Below, piece by piece: positions 13,201-28,200 of a stretch of 60,000 bases of DNA. Under the pieces are notes generated by a model. That model searched no databases. It had not been told where the DNA came from and saw nothing but the letters and a program-made list of their open reading frames with translations. Both the position numbers and the translations under genes were made by a program. Source of the DNA: Cristatella mucedo (taxonomy: Eukaryota > Bryozoa > Phylactolaemata > Cristatellidae). Location: NCBI GenBank assembly GCA_009760855.2, contig WPIO01000025.1, forward strand, positions 1,659,501 to 1,719,500, given 5' to 3'. The number at the start of each line of letters is the position of its first letter. Position 1 is the stretch's first letter.

Positions 13201-16200
13201 ACAGGGTCAGCATGCAAATGTGGTTAGTGGCAGCATGCACAGTGTCAGCACGCATAAGCACATCAAGGACGAATCACAGGGACCCACTAAATGCTGTCCT
13301 AAATAGGTGTGTTTTTAAGTTTCTTTTAAATGTGGTCAGGTCAGGGGATGTTCTGACGCAGGTCGGGAGGGAGTTCCAGGCTTTGGGAGCATACGAACTA
13401 AATGCACGGTCTCCAAAGGATTTAAGGTTTGTATAAGGTATTTATAGACTGTTGGATTCTGAAAAGCGGGTGGTACGATGCTTGGGCTGATGGCGTAGTA
13501 TATCTGAAAGATAGGCTGGAGCCATAGAATGAAGGGACCTAAAAGTGAGCGACAAAACCTTGAAGTCAATCCGTTGCTTGACTGGTAGCCAGTGCAGGTC
13601 GGCGAGAAGTGGAGTAATGTGGCAACTGCGACGCTCACGACAGACAAGTCCAGCTGCCGAGTTTTGCACCAGCTGCAATCGTCTGATCGCACATGCTGGT
13701 AGGCCAGTAAGCAGTCAGTTGCAGAAGTCGAGACGGGATGTCACGAATGCATGGACCAACTTAGATGTGGTATCTTTATCTAAACAAGCCCGAATTTTAG
13801 CAATGTTATGAAGCTGAAAATAGGCAGATTTGACTGTGGAGCTGATATGGTCGTCTAACGAGAGGTTTCTTTGGAATATGACACCCAGATTGCCAGCTGA
13901 TTCAACTGAAGATATGCTGGCAGAGCCAATTATGAGACTCAGCCTTTCCAATCTCTGAATCACACTGGGTTTGCCCATAACTAGTAAGTTAGTTATGTCA
14001 TCGTTTAGTTTTAGAAAATTTGCTGCCTTTCATGTGCGGATGTCATCAATGCATGCAGCAAGTGAGCTGAGAGAATTTGAGGTGCTCGAAGGATGGGAGG
14101 GATCAAAGCAAAGGTACAACTGAGTGTCATCCGCATAGAAGTGAAAGCCTAGATTGTGCTTGACAATCACATCAGCAAGAGGCAGAGTATAAACCGTGAA
14201 AATAACCGGACCTAGCACTGAGCCCTGAGGTACTCCATATTTCAGAGGCACTTCAGATGATCTTTGTCCATTCACGTCAATACTCTGGAGTCTCCTATTG
14301 AGATAGGACCTGAACCACTGCAGAGCAGTGCCAGTGATGCCCAGGCGAGATGAGAGGCGCTCTAGAAGAACTTTGAGATAGATGGTATCAAAAGCTGGCG
14401 AAAAATCGAGCAAAACCAGCAGAGACACTCTACCCATGTCCGAATTCATAAGTAGGTCGTTGTGTACTCTAAGCAATGCTGACTCTGTGGGGTGATTAGC
14501 TCTTAGTGATTAGTGGTAAACCATAGGCCGTCTGGGCAGGGGCGCACAGTGAGCTTTGTCAGAGGTGCAAACTCGTCGAGCGTGTCAGCTAGTGTTGCGT
14601 TGTAGCTATCTTCCAATGATGACTGATCGGAGGGAGGATTGAGCAGCAGAGGTGAAGCAGATATTCTCGCAAGGACAGCATCGATGCCAAGGGTCTTGAG
14701 GTTTCGCGATTCACAAGTTATTTTAGAGGAGGATGTGGGCACACACTGTAGATTGAATAAGATCTGCATGTGGTTAGATAAGCAGGATTTGGTAATAATT
14801 GGTGATGACAAAGTGCAGTTGCATGAGGAAATCTGGTTGGGTGTGTGACCCTTGATGTGGGTAGGGCCATGCACATGAACCACAAGAGACAATGAGTCAG
14901 TCAATGCACGAAATTCTGTGCTGAAAGCGTCAGATAAGTTATCAAAGTGAACGTTGAAATCACCCATAACGAGGAAGGATCGATTTCTTGCACACAGAAT
15001 CGAACTGCAGATTTAGAGGCTTCTGTGCAATGGCGGCTCCACCTAGCAAGAAGATCTAGGATTAAATTTGATCTCGAGCTAATCCAGAAAATCCTCTGCA
15101 TGTGGTGCCACTCTGAAAGTTCAGACCCCAAGCCATCTTAGAAGGAGCTTGATTGTTTCAGGCTGTGGTATCAGAAAGCTTCCATGAAGGGGCTGCCAGG
15201 CTCAATGAGAATACCTATGGGGCTTAAATTGAAGAAGCTGGCTGCTGTAAATAGTTTATTCCGATGCATGGATGAAGAGGCAGCCAGGATCTGAGAGCAG
15301 ATACAGGGGCTTCTACGAAGTGGCTGGCTGGTGCAGATAGCTGATTCAGAAAGTATCAATAAAGGAGTTTCCAGGATCAAAGAGGTGATCTAGGGGCTTC
15401 TATGGAGTGGCTGGCTGGTGTAAATAGCTGATTCAGAAAGCAATCTATGAAGATGCTGCCAAGCTCAGAGAGCAAGTTTAATGGCTTTTATGCCCGAGCC
15501 TCAAGCTTGATAGCTGATATACATTTTTTGAAACGAGGGAGGCTGAGCACATACAGCAGGTTTGGAGGCTTTAATTTAGTCATTGGCTGGTTCAGGGAGA
15601 AGATCTAGCGGTATCTGTAAAGGACGGTCAACGTCAGAGAGAAGGCGAAAATGCTTTTATGCTGGTGCTTCTAATATCAGAGAGGTGATGCGTATATGCT
15701 TATGGGCTTACATGCAGAGACCGCTAAGCTAAATAAAAAATCCTGAGGCCGCTATGCAAAACCACCTTGACAAAAAAGGTGCACAATTTTCCATGCTGGA
15801 GTTGTCAAGCACAGAGAGAACGTATATTTGTTTCAGATCATAATCATAGGCAGGGGTAGCAAGAGAAATGGCACCCGTATGCTAATTGTACTGTACTTCT
15901 TGCTCAGCACTTGAAAGGAGATTAGTCAGAGGATCTCGAGGCCTCTATAAAGAAGCTACATGGACCGAAAGCAGATCTAGAGGATTCCATGATGGACCCT
16001 CTGTTTTAAACATGCCTACTTAGAGGCTGGTTGAGCTGCGATTCTGGTACGCACTAAAGGAACCGTTGATTTTTGCTGTGTCGTAATATTCTAGTAGCAG
16101 AGAATATAAAAAATTGTCAAAAGGGAGATATACAACTTACTGCTACACTTCTTATAGATGGTGTAAAGCTCTCATGACTCTGACTCTCATGAAAACGGGA

Positions 16201-19200
16201 TACAAATTCATTGCAGTACCTTTATATTTTAGCATTCAATACACCATTAGTAACCTCGTTATGAATCGTATCATATAGTCTGGACAAATTACTAGCTATT
16301 CTCCCCTACGCCACACTGTTGGCCGAGTGATTAAGGCCAGAAGCTCTAATGACTAAGATCAGGGTGCTTTCCATAGCCCTGAAAAAGTTAAGGAATCAAG
16401 CCCTTTGGGCATATATGAAGCACATAGATAGAGACTTAGTTTTCTTTGGACTCCATACAAATTAAAGAATTTTTTGTTGACACCTAAAACTGCTGTTGTC
16501 ATGCACACATAAAAATGATAATATTACATTAGGCCGTGGTAATTTCCCTGCATCTTTCAAAAAGGCTTTAGTTGGGCCACTCATTAAGTAGGCGATGCTA
16601 GGCTAAGAGAAACACAGCCATATATGCTCAGTCACTCTACTGTCGTTCTTATCAAAGACCATGACAAGTGGAGTTGCAATCCAGCTAAATTATTAGGTCA
16701 AAACTTCAAAACTAGAAATTAAGTTCCTGTCAGCTTTTAAAGTTGATCACTTTGATCTGTCAGCTTTGCTTCGGGTGTGTAACGACAGTCTGAGAAATGC
16801 AGACTCAAATAAACTCTATGTGCTTATTTTGCTGAATCCCGTGGCAGCGTTGAATGAATATTGTACCCAAACTTTCTTGAGCGACGCTTCTGTCATGTGA
16901 ACACCTCTGGAACTGCGCTGCAATGTTTTAGATAACACCTCATCGGATATTTCCAAACATGCTAGGCGACGGATACTAATCATCCATACGAGGATTCTTT
17001 AAATTACGGTGGAACCGATGACAGTGTTTGGTTCACTTCGTTTCGCGATTTACACATTCTCTCTTGCCTATGTATTCATATAAATCAGTCTAGGCTTTAA
17101 TTGCTGTGTATGCAACACACTTCCATTCCTAGTCTCGTATGGAAGTGTGGAGTGGCTGGCTGGTGTAAATAGCTGATTCAGAAAGCAATCTATGAAGATG
17201 CTGCATCTCCCTAGATCACCTTTTCGATCCTGGAAGCTCCTTCATTGATACTTTCTGAATCAGCTATCTGCACCAGCCAGCCACTTCGTAGAAGCCCCTG
17301 TATCTGCTCTCAGATCCTGGCTGCCTCTTCATCCATGCATCGGAATCAACTATTTACAGTAGCCAGCTTCTCCAATTTAAGCCCCATAGGTATTCTCCGA
17401 CTTCCGTCTGTCAACGTCTATTAACCATTTTGCTGCATACTTCACTTAGTTTTGCACTTGAGCGGCAGAAATATTTTTAATTAGGAAACAACCAATCTAT
17501 TTTATGTTATTAGTGAAACATTGTGCACCACGCAACGTGAATAAAATCTGGGTATCTTTTCATAAATTCACTTTTTACCAAATAGCCACTCGACACACAT
17601 CAGCTCCACAGTCAAATATGCCTACTTAGTGGTACGTAAAATTGTAAAGATGTGGGTCTGCTTTGCGAAAAATAAAACTTACAAGTTTTTCCATGCATCT
17701 GTGAGCCTTCCCCAAACTTCTAAAACTCACTGCTTAGAAATACAGCAATTGTCAGTGGTGGTAGTGAAAGTTCCCGCTTTATACCACTGCATGCTGACCT
17801 GCAGTGGCTCTTCATCAAGCAGCGTCTAAAATTCAAGATTTATTAGTAACTATAAGGTCTCTTTCTTTTTCATTGCCTGGATACATATCAGAACATGAAT
17901 CCAGTTAGGGATCGTACCCGAGACTCTTTTGAATCATCCCATTCAGCTGTGCCTTGAACCAACTTTGCACCTTCTGAATACCTCAAAGTTCAGTTGATTC
18001 GTATGCATCTGAAGCCTGAAACTTTCTCCCAGCCTATTCAAATCAATACAAAATCTCTTGCCTTGACGGAATTAAAAAGAAGCTAACTCACACCCGCATA
18101 GCCATGTCATCAGCCATAAATGAGTTTACACACAGGGGCAGAGGAAATCGAGGGGAGCAGTGGGATATATGTATCCGGGCGCTGGATCAAGGGCCCCAAA
18201 AAGAGCACCTAATACTGAGGGGCACCATTTGTGTAGATCGTTCCCTATCCTAGGAGCTCCACTGACTAGGGAACCACGTCACCACGGTAGCTCGGTGCTG
18301 CCAAGTTACTAGCTAGCCATTTACGTGCACCTGCGATAGAAACACATGCTCTTGGAGATCGTGGGTGTCAATGTGTGACAGCTACTAAGAGCCTCAGGAT
18401 TGATTCAAAGTTTTTTAACCTAGAATATCGTAGCCTTCTCATTTGGTTAACATTGAAGACCATCATTGTCAAATATTCAATAAATTAATCAAGCTACAGG
18501 GTTTGAAAAGGGTCAGCATATTTTCGGACTGTCTGAAATAAATTCCGCAATGTAGACTAAAACTACTGCAACATGCAATAACATACCTCAGTGCTGGAAC
18601 AACAGTCTTTCATGTATAAAACATAAAGGTAATTGATAAAACTTAACTTTTTGCATGCCTAAAGGTTGTAATTTTGAAAAACTATCTCACTGAGTACTAC
18701 CACCAGCTAATAAAAATGAGTTTAAAATAAATATTTGCATCCACAAATAGCCGTACACCATGGCTTCCGATCATTCCAAAGATACAGCAAGTAGATTCAG
18801 ACGATGACCACAGTACTGGAAAGGTCTAATTATTAGTCGAGATGTTGATCAGATTAAAAAATTCTGCTTTTATGACTAAAAAGGATTGAGTTCAATGTTA
18901 CAGTGGTCTGTGTCAGTGGTTTACAGCTAGCACGATACTTTGACTGCCAAGTTTACCAAAATTTCTATATAAAAAGACTGATAAGTTTTAATGAAGCGAA
19001 CATTTCTTTATTTGAACTGAACAAACATGAATGCATTTAATATGTCGATCTGAAATTGATGTGAAGTGAAAGCTTTTATGTATGACTACTCGGATGCGAA
19101 GTAAAATAAATGCGAAAATATAAAAAATTGATCATTAATAATGAACTCAGTATTTTATAAAATTTCTTGTCTGGCTACTTTGAGATTGAGAACATCACAA

Positions 19201-22200
19201 GATTGGTGCAATAATTCGCAAGAGTAACGACCATCGTAACAAGAGGTTGCAATACAGGGTTTGATATAGCCTCAATTTGCACTCGGGGGGGGATCAAAGT
19301 TCGGTTGCATTCGATATCCACATTTTTACGCGAATGCATATAAGTTTGTTGTGAAACATATTTTTAAATTAAATCTATGTATTATTATTATTATAAATTA
19401 TTAGTAGAAAACGGCTAATTTGAACATATGATCTAAATGAGTGTAAATGTAACTAGCTATTAATTGTGAGTCATTATGACTTATGCAATTGTATAATGAT
19501 AGACTAATTACCGTAAACTTTGCGGTAAAGTTAACAGGAATGGCTGCAATTTTGCTAAGACTTTGCTTCTACTGTTGGGAAAATGATGTCGTGGAAGTAC
19601 TGCTTTTTGCGTTTTATTATCGCTCTGATGTGAAATTGGCCGAAGTAGCATGAGCTGTACCACTGTCCGAATATCAAAGCATAGAAGATTCGGCACAATT
19701 TATCTTTAGTAATACGAGCAATACAAAGTTTACCATATATGGTTCTGACAGGATTGAAGATATGTTCTGTGACAACAGAGAGACTGGAGTTGCTATCCCA
19801 AGAATTGGGAAATTGTGGATAGAAAACTTAAGCGAACACTATTTTTGAACTGAGTACCATTCCTAATATCAAACAGGGCTAAAGTCGACGCCTATTAAGT
19901 ACCCAAGCGTTCCTTCATAAAAAGTCCCACAACCTCACTTCCTATAGCTATTGGTACCAAATTGATACGACATACATGCAATTTAGCTTCGTTGCAAAGG
20001 AAAGTTTAAAGAACACTGACTTTTCTGAGAGTCATCTTTAAGAAATAAATCCCATTTGACCCATCGATCCGAATAATTTTAGCATTTCCAAAAAATGTTT
20101 AAAATTTCAAAATTGTTTCGTACTTTGGATTAAATCACTCTTGAATTGAGATTGATTTGCATTTCTTTCTAGTTAAATTCATTTCCGAAGACGAGACGCT
20201 AATTTTTAAAATTTTGCATCTTTATGCGATTATTTATATATTCAGAGTCCTTCTCGCAAAGCAAAGTCCTCAGAAAAATATCATCTTTTTCTATGCTTAT
20301 TCTGCCTAGACCATTCAGAAAAATAACCCAATCAATTCTATTCAATTATATCAATATCAATTCTATCAACTCTATCAATTCGCTCTTGAGGGACTGCTTG
20401 GTTTAGCTACCCATGAACCAGTTTTTTCACCGTAAGGTGATTCATTGGTGCAACTTACAGAAGGCTCCTGCATGTCAATGATGCTGATTTTAAATGAGAA
20501 TCAATTTCATTGCCACTATATTAAATAAAAGGCTAGTGACACCAGATTACTGATGGCTTGCGTTTCGTCTCCTACGGGCCTTAATTAAAATAGCTATTCC
20601 ACGAATCAGTCTTATGTGATACTAACCATTGTTAAGACTCATAACAAACTAGCCTATTTTACGTACCAGTACAGTATCCAGAATGCTCATTATCCTATAA
20701 TTAAGAAATACGACTGAACCACGAAGAGTTTGAAAGCAGATGGATTCAAAACTTGTATCTATTTAGTTAATCAATGAAAGTGCGAACGCCAGTCATAAGT
20801 TTGGTCAGACTGTATAGCAGTTAACATGACTCCTTACCTCGCAAAAATGAATGGTAGCAGCATCGATGATACAGCCGAAAAGACCGTCAAGTATTTCCAA
20901 TCTCTTAGGATGTACATTGCAGCAGTATCCATGAAGTATGCCAAAGAAAATACTAAGGCGGCGATAGCTGAAAGTAATATTCTTCGGGAAGGCCCAACAA
21001 TTTCCATAGCTGCAAAAATAGATCCTGCGGTTTGACACAACAGTGCCACGAACTTCCGCCATTCACTTAACTGATAGTAATGCATATATAAAATGCATTT
21101 ACACTTACACAGCTTTATATATAAAAAAGTGTTTCATAATTTTACTTTAAGATGACAGGAACGGACTTACATAAAATATCTATGGACTAGTATGTGCCTC
21201 AGTAGAATACCACATTTTACTGAGTATAAGCTCCCCCAGATGCATAAGCCCCTACATTTTTGAACCAAAGTTTTGGAAAACAAGTATTTATATTCTATAA
21301 TTGAATTGGATTGGATTCAAAAATTGCATTGGAAAAAACTAAGACCCTCAACAATCAATCGTTTCATCATCACTATCTTCTATATCAGGAATGGTAACGA
21401 TACTCTTTCCAGCTTTCTCGTTCTTACTACAAGCTTTGCAATTGGGGAAGACTTGGTTACCGTCTCTGTCGTTGTCACTTTCTTCATATTTCTCGGCATC
21501 TTCCGTTCAGTCCACTGCATTTTAAATTTCAAAAATCCATTAAAAATGCATTCAAATACCAGAAATGCATTTATAGAAATTAAATTGCTTAGTGCAATAA
21601 TAAAACAAAAAAGTATCCTCCCACGTACAAGCCCCCTCACTGTTATCTGATCCCGAATTTCGGAAAAATGGGGGCTTATGTGCGGCAAAATACAGTAACG
21701 GCATTGTCGGTGAATCCAAACGATGGATACCATCCACTAGTCATCCATTAGTCTAGCCACACGCATGGATAGATAGCTTGCTGGCCTAGAATTTGTTTGA
21801 GACCATGAATAGCATCTTTCATCCTACATCCAGACAATCGCTGACTGTCAAACGCGCTATCTATATCCAACATCCCAAACTGATAATATTGTACCTGAAA
21901 CGAATCATACATTTTAATGATTGCAACAATATAGGGAGATGTAAGAGTATAATGATGATAATTAATTACTCCTCCACTTATAGACGAAGGTTAACATGAC
22001 GCTTATGCCAATATGTCTTCTCTCATTGCTTCATTCTTTACGTCACTTTTTGCTAAATGTGCACGACCTTTGAACGCTTTGCCAAATATCGTCAAATTTA
22101 TTCTGATGACTAACGAGCAAAATGCTCGTCCTTAGACCTTACACCTAATTCTAGAAAAAGGTCTTGTTTCTCAGCCTCTAGCCGCCGAGTCTTCTTACAT

Positions 22201-25200
22201 TTCGGCAACATGAAAACAGCCCGATGTTTCTCTCTTCGCTCAAAGTTAGTGCAACTGCTTTTAATTTCTATTTTTCGGTTTAAGCTTTCTGCTGACGCTT
22301 TTTAATGAGAAGATTTCTTATTTTATCTTACAGACTTTATGTATGAGAAGAAATAAAATATTTCGTAGTCGCACCGCGATTCATGCAAGCCACAGTGTGT
22401 CTGAAGTATTTCGTTGAATAAAGTACGTAGTTGATAGGATTAATTCTCTAGGGTAAAATAATTTGTTAAGTTAGTCTGTCACGGGACAATCAAGCTAAAT
22501 GCTTTAGTATGTCGTGCAGCAGAGGCACATAAACCACACTGATGCTGCTACCTTGCTAGTATACTAGTCACTACCTTGACTTTCCAAAGAAATAATATAT
22601 TGTAATCGTGTACTGTTAGTTTATTATAACAACTTACCTCAAAATTTTGATGAGATTATTTCCAGGTATTAGGACTTGACAAGTTCATAGTAAAATCTGT
22701 TAACTAGAGAATTTAATATGCGTACGAGTTTACTATCTCATACTATGCCAGAAAATCTATAAGCGCCTACCTAACTACCATGGAGAACAAATGCACGTTT
22801 TAGATTAAAAAAGCAGATATTTACATTTGCAGATTAGTAAGAATTGGGCTAGCAATAGAGGGAGATGTAGGAGATGATTGCCTGTCCTACTTGAAGTTCT
22901 GATCATCTGTTGCAATCGTTGTCCAAATGCTTTAATGACTGCAGGCACTGCTGTCAGGAAGAGATAGAATTAGTCATCTTGAGTAGAAAACCCACTTGGA
23001 GTAAATGCCGTCAGGGGCACTTGCTTAGTATACCTACCATCGTCTCGAGCCATAAGTGCTATCCTTCTGCTTACGGTCATGACTTTTGTAACTTAATGCT
23101 TACTGATCTACTGGCCTGTGCAATAGGTGCTTACAGCTGGTGCAAAACTCGGTAGCTAGGCATGTCTGTCGTGAGCGTTGCAGTCGCAGCACCTCACCAC
23201 TTCTTGCCGACCTGCACTAGCTGTCAGTCCAGCAACACCACGATTTCAAGGTTTTGTCACTCAATTTCAGCCCCTTCATAGTTTGGCTCCAGCCTACTTA
23301 TCAGATCTACTCCTAAACCAGGCTGTGCATAGTACCAACCACTTTTCGGAATAGAACTGTTTACCTATACTAAGTACAAACCTCAAATCCTTTGGAGACC
23401 ATGCCTTTAGTTCGCATGCTCCCAAAGCCTGAAACTGATTTGCGACTTGCATCACGACTTTCCCTGACTTGACCACATTTAAAAAGAAATAAAAAACGTA
23501 CCTATTTATTACAGCATTCAGTGAGTCCCTATGATTCGTCTTTTATGGGCTTATGCGATCTAACGCTGTGCATGCTGCCAGTAACTATACTGGGATGCCG
23601 ACCCTGTGCATGTCAACCCTAACCATGTTATTCTTGCTGTTTATCAAGAATGCTACCACTAATCATCTAATCCTGTTTCATTTACTGCATATAAAAAACG
23701 CTTAGAAAGAGATTGAGTTCCCTGAGGGCTTTTTATCAAGTATGTCATTATTATTATTATTACTTGTTTCTGAATCACTCTAACTTAAAGGTCTTGAGGC
23801 AAAGTATAAGCCAGCCCCATGTGCAATTCTAATTCTTTCTCGGGAAACCCTTATTCGGTGTGCAGTTAACTCAAATAACACCTAAATATTTATTGAAGAC
23901 GCTCTTGACCTGCTCGCTGTGAGCAAGACTTGGCAGAAATAAAGCAACTGCCCAATCATAACCGAGATTACATGACAGGCTTCTTATTTTTATACCTCTA
24001 GATCAATTTCGAACAATAAGTTTCTCGGCTATCAACACCAAGGGCTAATAGTGTTTCTTGTCTGTTGCCGAATTCTCTTTGGAAAATTGAAGTTCTTGCG
24101 AACATCGCATACAGAAAGAGACGAAGTCAAAAAGCTTGTTTAAAGCTTATGTGATTGTTGTTTGGCCATAGGACTTCGTTAAAAATGTCGGGCTTAGTTA
24201 GATGTAAACAAATCAAGCATCCAGCCGCATCAAACAAGCCCCAGTCGGCCTTAAATTTGCCGACTGTTACGAGAAGGCATAATAGTTCTTTCTTAGTTTT
24301 ATCAACAGTCACGAACATGTATATTAGGTACGACGTAGCCTGCCTAATATCATTTAGCTGCCGTGGTCAAACTGCTTTGGTTGATGTGTTTACTGTTACC
24401 GGGGTTCATGCCTTTGGTTTATCTAATAGATGTGACAGGCGAAGCCACCGTGCTACCTAAATATCTGCTTGCTCGATATTAAAAGCATCGAATCATGTAG
24501 CCCTTACCGATCTCCCTCAGCAGCAAGAGTGAATCACTGGAACTTGGTTGTCATCAGGCCTACTATTAACATGGTGGCCCACCTTATTATTGATCTTTTG
24601 AATATTTTATCGATGTATAATAAACATCTAATGATACTTGATACGGTTCTTGACATCCATATTGAACTGCTGGTGTTGACCAAGACCTGTCTGTAATCGA
24701 AAAAACAGTGAGAGTATAAACGAAGCTACCCGGACGGATTTATTGTTCTTTCATACCCCCAGATAAATAAAAACACGAGGAGAAGGCACCATTCTCGCTA
24801 ATCTCTCCCTCAAATACAAACACTTTTCAGTCCGCTAAAAGCAGTCTTTCAAACTTCTTGTTTAAATAATCTCCGAGAATAAGCTGACAATAGTGGCAGT
24901 AATCTATCGCACACCATGTACAGATGCGTCCTTGATCATGAATTTTTCTGACCCCCTTTCAACTCTGTGTAAAAATTGAACATTTTTCCTCGCTATGGGT
25001 GATTTCAAAATTCATTTTGAAGACAACTGACGCCTTATGTGCTGAATTTCGTGCACTGAGAGACCTTTTCTCTGGTAGTTCATGACCCCACTCAGATGAA
25101 GGGTCACTCAATCAAATATGATCCCATAAGTGTTTACTATCATCTAATATTATTACCAAATTTTGCTATTATGATCATATATAGAGTTTGTTCAATCTGC

Positions 25201-28200
25201 AGTGCTTGCCATCCTCAAAATCCAAAATCATCTGTGAATTGTGAAACCTCAAGAAACATGATATTGATGATGTCAGCCCAAAAATATCTTTGTCGCCCTC
25301 ACTCATGAAACCCCATCTGACCAGTCGTCATTGGTAGAATGCTACAGCACGACAATTGCTGACATAATTAACGAATTTCTACCACTGACAAAGAACATTA
25401 TGCAATCTCGCTCAGACGGCCTATGGTTTACAAGAGGTAATACATTAGCTAGTTCTACTAAGTCCAAGTTTGAGAAAGCTTATAAGAAATCAGGATTGAC
25501 TGTCCAACGTCAGGTATATGAGGACTACTGTAGATAATACGAGTCGAAACCTAGCAAATGCTGAGCCAAACTTTTACAAAATATAGCTGAATCACAAGTG
25601 CACTACACAAAATGCTGATGTCTAAAATCACCCGTCTGCTTAACCACTCCCAGGTCAGGTCCATATGTAGTGATCCTTGTGGCGACCTAGCCGATCGCTT
25701 CTCTAGCTTCATTGTCAGCATTATGGACAAGATCCGCGAGTTCGCCCCTAAGTTTGCAGCATTACCTAGGGACTCATGCCCCTCAATTACATCAACAGGG
25801 GGCTCTTGTTAATCTATTCCATGCACTGCCTCGAAGTCTGCATTCAACTAGGCCGCGAGTGATCTTACCTTGAAGTTAATCTCCCAGTCAAAGTAGAGTA
25901 CTAGTCCTCTAGACCCTATTCGAACTGTCTTACTTACCCATGATTAGATCTGTCGCTGGCATACACAGCTAACACAACAATATGTCCTTAGCCTTAGGAC
26001 AAGTCCTTGCACCTTAAAATGCCGCGGTTAGACCACTAAATGAGAAAGCAATGCTAGACCCAGAGAATTGAGCAGATTCCGCCCAGTCTCCCGTCTCTCA
26101 TTATTATCAAAGATATTGAAAAAAGTTGTGGTAGACCAACTAGACTGTTATTTGATAACTCAGACCTAGTAAGTAAGTTCCAGTATGGGTTTCGATATGA
26201 TAACTTCACAGAGCAAGCATTGCTTAGGGCGTAAAAAGACCTTCTACTTCTCAAGAATGCAGACATGTGTGAAGTCTCACTGCTTGTTATTCTTGATTTT
26301 TCGGCAGCTTTTGGTACTCATGATAACAAAGTCCTTCTGTAGCGTCTTGTACCTCGCCTGGGCATCACTTGAACTGAATTGCTGTGATTTGGGTTCTATC
26401 TAAGGGAGATAGTCCAGATTATTAATAAAAACGAACCAGGATCATCCAATGAAGAGCTTAAGTACGAGGAGCATCAGGGCTTAGCACTCGGTTCGCTTCT
26501 TTTCGCAGTTTACATTCTCCTTGTTGCGGATGTGATCACTAAGAACAATCTAGGTTTTCACTTCAATACAGATGGTAGTTATTTGTACCTTTGCTTTGAT
26601 CTCCCAGCCCTCAATCTCTTCAAATTCTTCAATGCTTTGGTGCAAATATATTTGACATTCACACAAGGTTGTCAGCAAAATTTCTTGAATTGAATGACGA
26701 AAAAACCTACCTAATAGGTATGGGCGAACCAAGTGAATTCAGAAACTGGAAAAAGTTACACTCGAAAACGGCTCGGCCGAAATATCTCCTGTTTTATGAA
26801 CGCAATTGAGTTGTCGTGTTCCAAAGTGCCGATGCTTAGACGATGATATTACATTAAAACTGGTCCATGCATCGGTGAAATCCCGTCTCGACTTCTTTAA
26901 CTCACTGCTTGTTTGTCTACCGGCGTGTGCAATCAGGTGCTAATGGTTGGTGCAAAACTCTGCAGCTAAGTTCGTCTGTCGTGAGGATCGTGGTTGACTC
27001 ATCATACCATGCTGCTCTGACCTGCACTAGCTTCCAATCAAGCAGCGTATTGATTTCAAGGTTTGGCCACTCACCTGCCTATCATAACTATTTCCCACCA
27101 GGCAAAATATCGTGCAACACGATTACCTGACTCAAATCACTTAGCCACATCACAAACGAACCTTGATACCGTTGGAGACCGTACCTTTAGCTCTCACGCT
27201 CCTAAAACCTGAAACTAACTACCGACGCACACCAAAACGTACTCTGACAAGCCGGACTTATTTAAGAAGCTTAAGCCGCTTCTTTATTTAAGCATTGGTG
27301 AGTGATTGTAATTCGTCTCTTGCGTGCATATGGCTAGGTACACTGTGGCTGCTGTTTGCGTATAATACCACCGATAGCTTGCTTATGCTTAGTATACAGC
27401 ATGTTAAAGTTAGTGCCTAGAAATAGAATAAGTTCTCTTAGGGTGCTATATACATGTACAAGTATTATTATTATTAATCGATAGTCTCGGCGGAGCCACT
27501 ATTGTCGCGAGCTCATCTGTCAATTTTAAACGCATAGAAGTCCCTTCAAATCGGTCTTACGAATCTACTATTTCGATTACCACGACAAAAAAGTTACATG
27601 ATTTGATTAGTCTTATTTGTAAAACGGCGGAAAAACCCTGACGGCTCTCACCACAGCTTGAAGTTTACAATAGTGAATCGCCCCCTGCAGGAATCGAACC
27701 CACAACCTCAGCCGTGAAGAGCTAGAACCTTACCTAAATTGCTACAACCGCATTGTAAAATGCTAATGATGGCAATAGGCTATCAGTATCAGGTAACAAC
27801 TCATTATTTAAATTTTGAATCTGTATGCTGAAAATCAATCGTTTCAGGTTCTTGGCGAATATTTTAACAATCGTTTTGAACACATAACTGATGCCTGAAT
27901 CCGACGCCTTAAGGAACGAATTTCATGCGCTGGTAGACTTATTTTGTCTTGCGGCTTCGGTGTTAGATCCCACCCACAAGAGCTGCATGCTAGATTAAAT
28001 ATTCTGCCTCGATTTTAGGCTATCTTCCCGATTACTCTGATTTTTAGCATGAATGACCACATGGGGATCTTATTCAGACTACAGTGTGTATCCATTTTCG
28101 CGTCCAGAATCGTCTGTTTATTCCGAAACAGAATTATCCCGGGGAAATAATTTCCTAGACTCAGTTGCTGAAATTTCATTCCTAACTGCTATTGTTCATA

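Noticed and set aside
21010-21085. Upstream extension of the SLC22 exon at 20838-21009 (frame open to 21085)
   Set aside because: Using the acceptor at 21010 restores phase with the 30893 exon and the family motif; the extension would duplicate TM4.
27650-27760. Genuine tRNA gene on the minus strand
   Set aside because: A- and B-box-like segments are present but the acceptor and anticodon stems do not pair convincingly; treated as a SINE or tRNA pseudogene.
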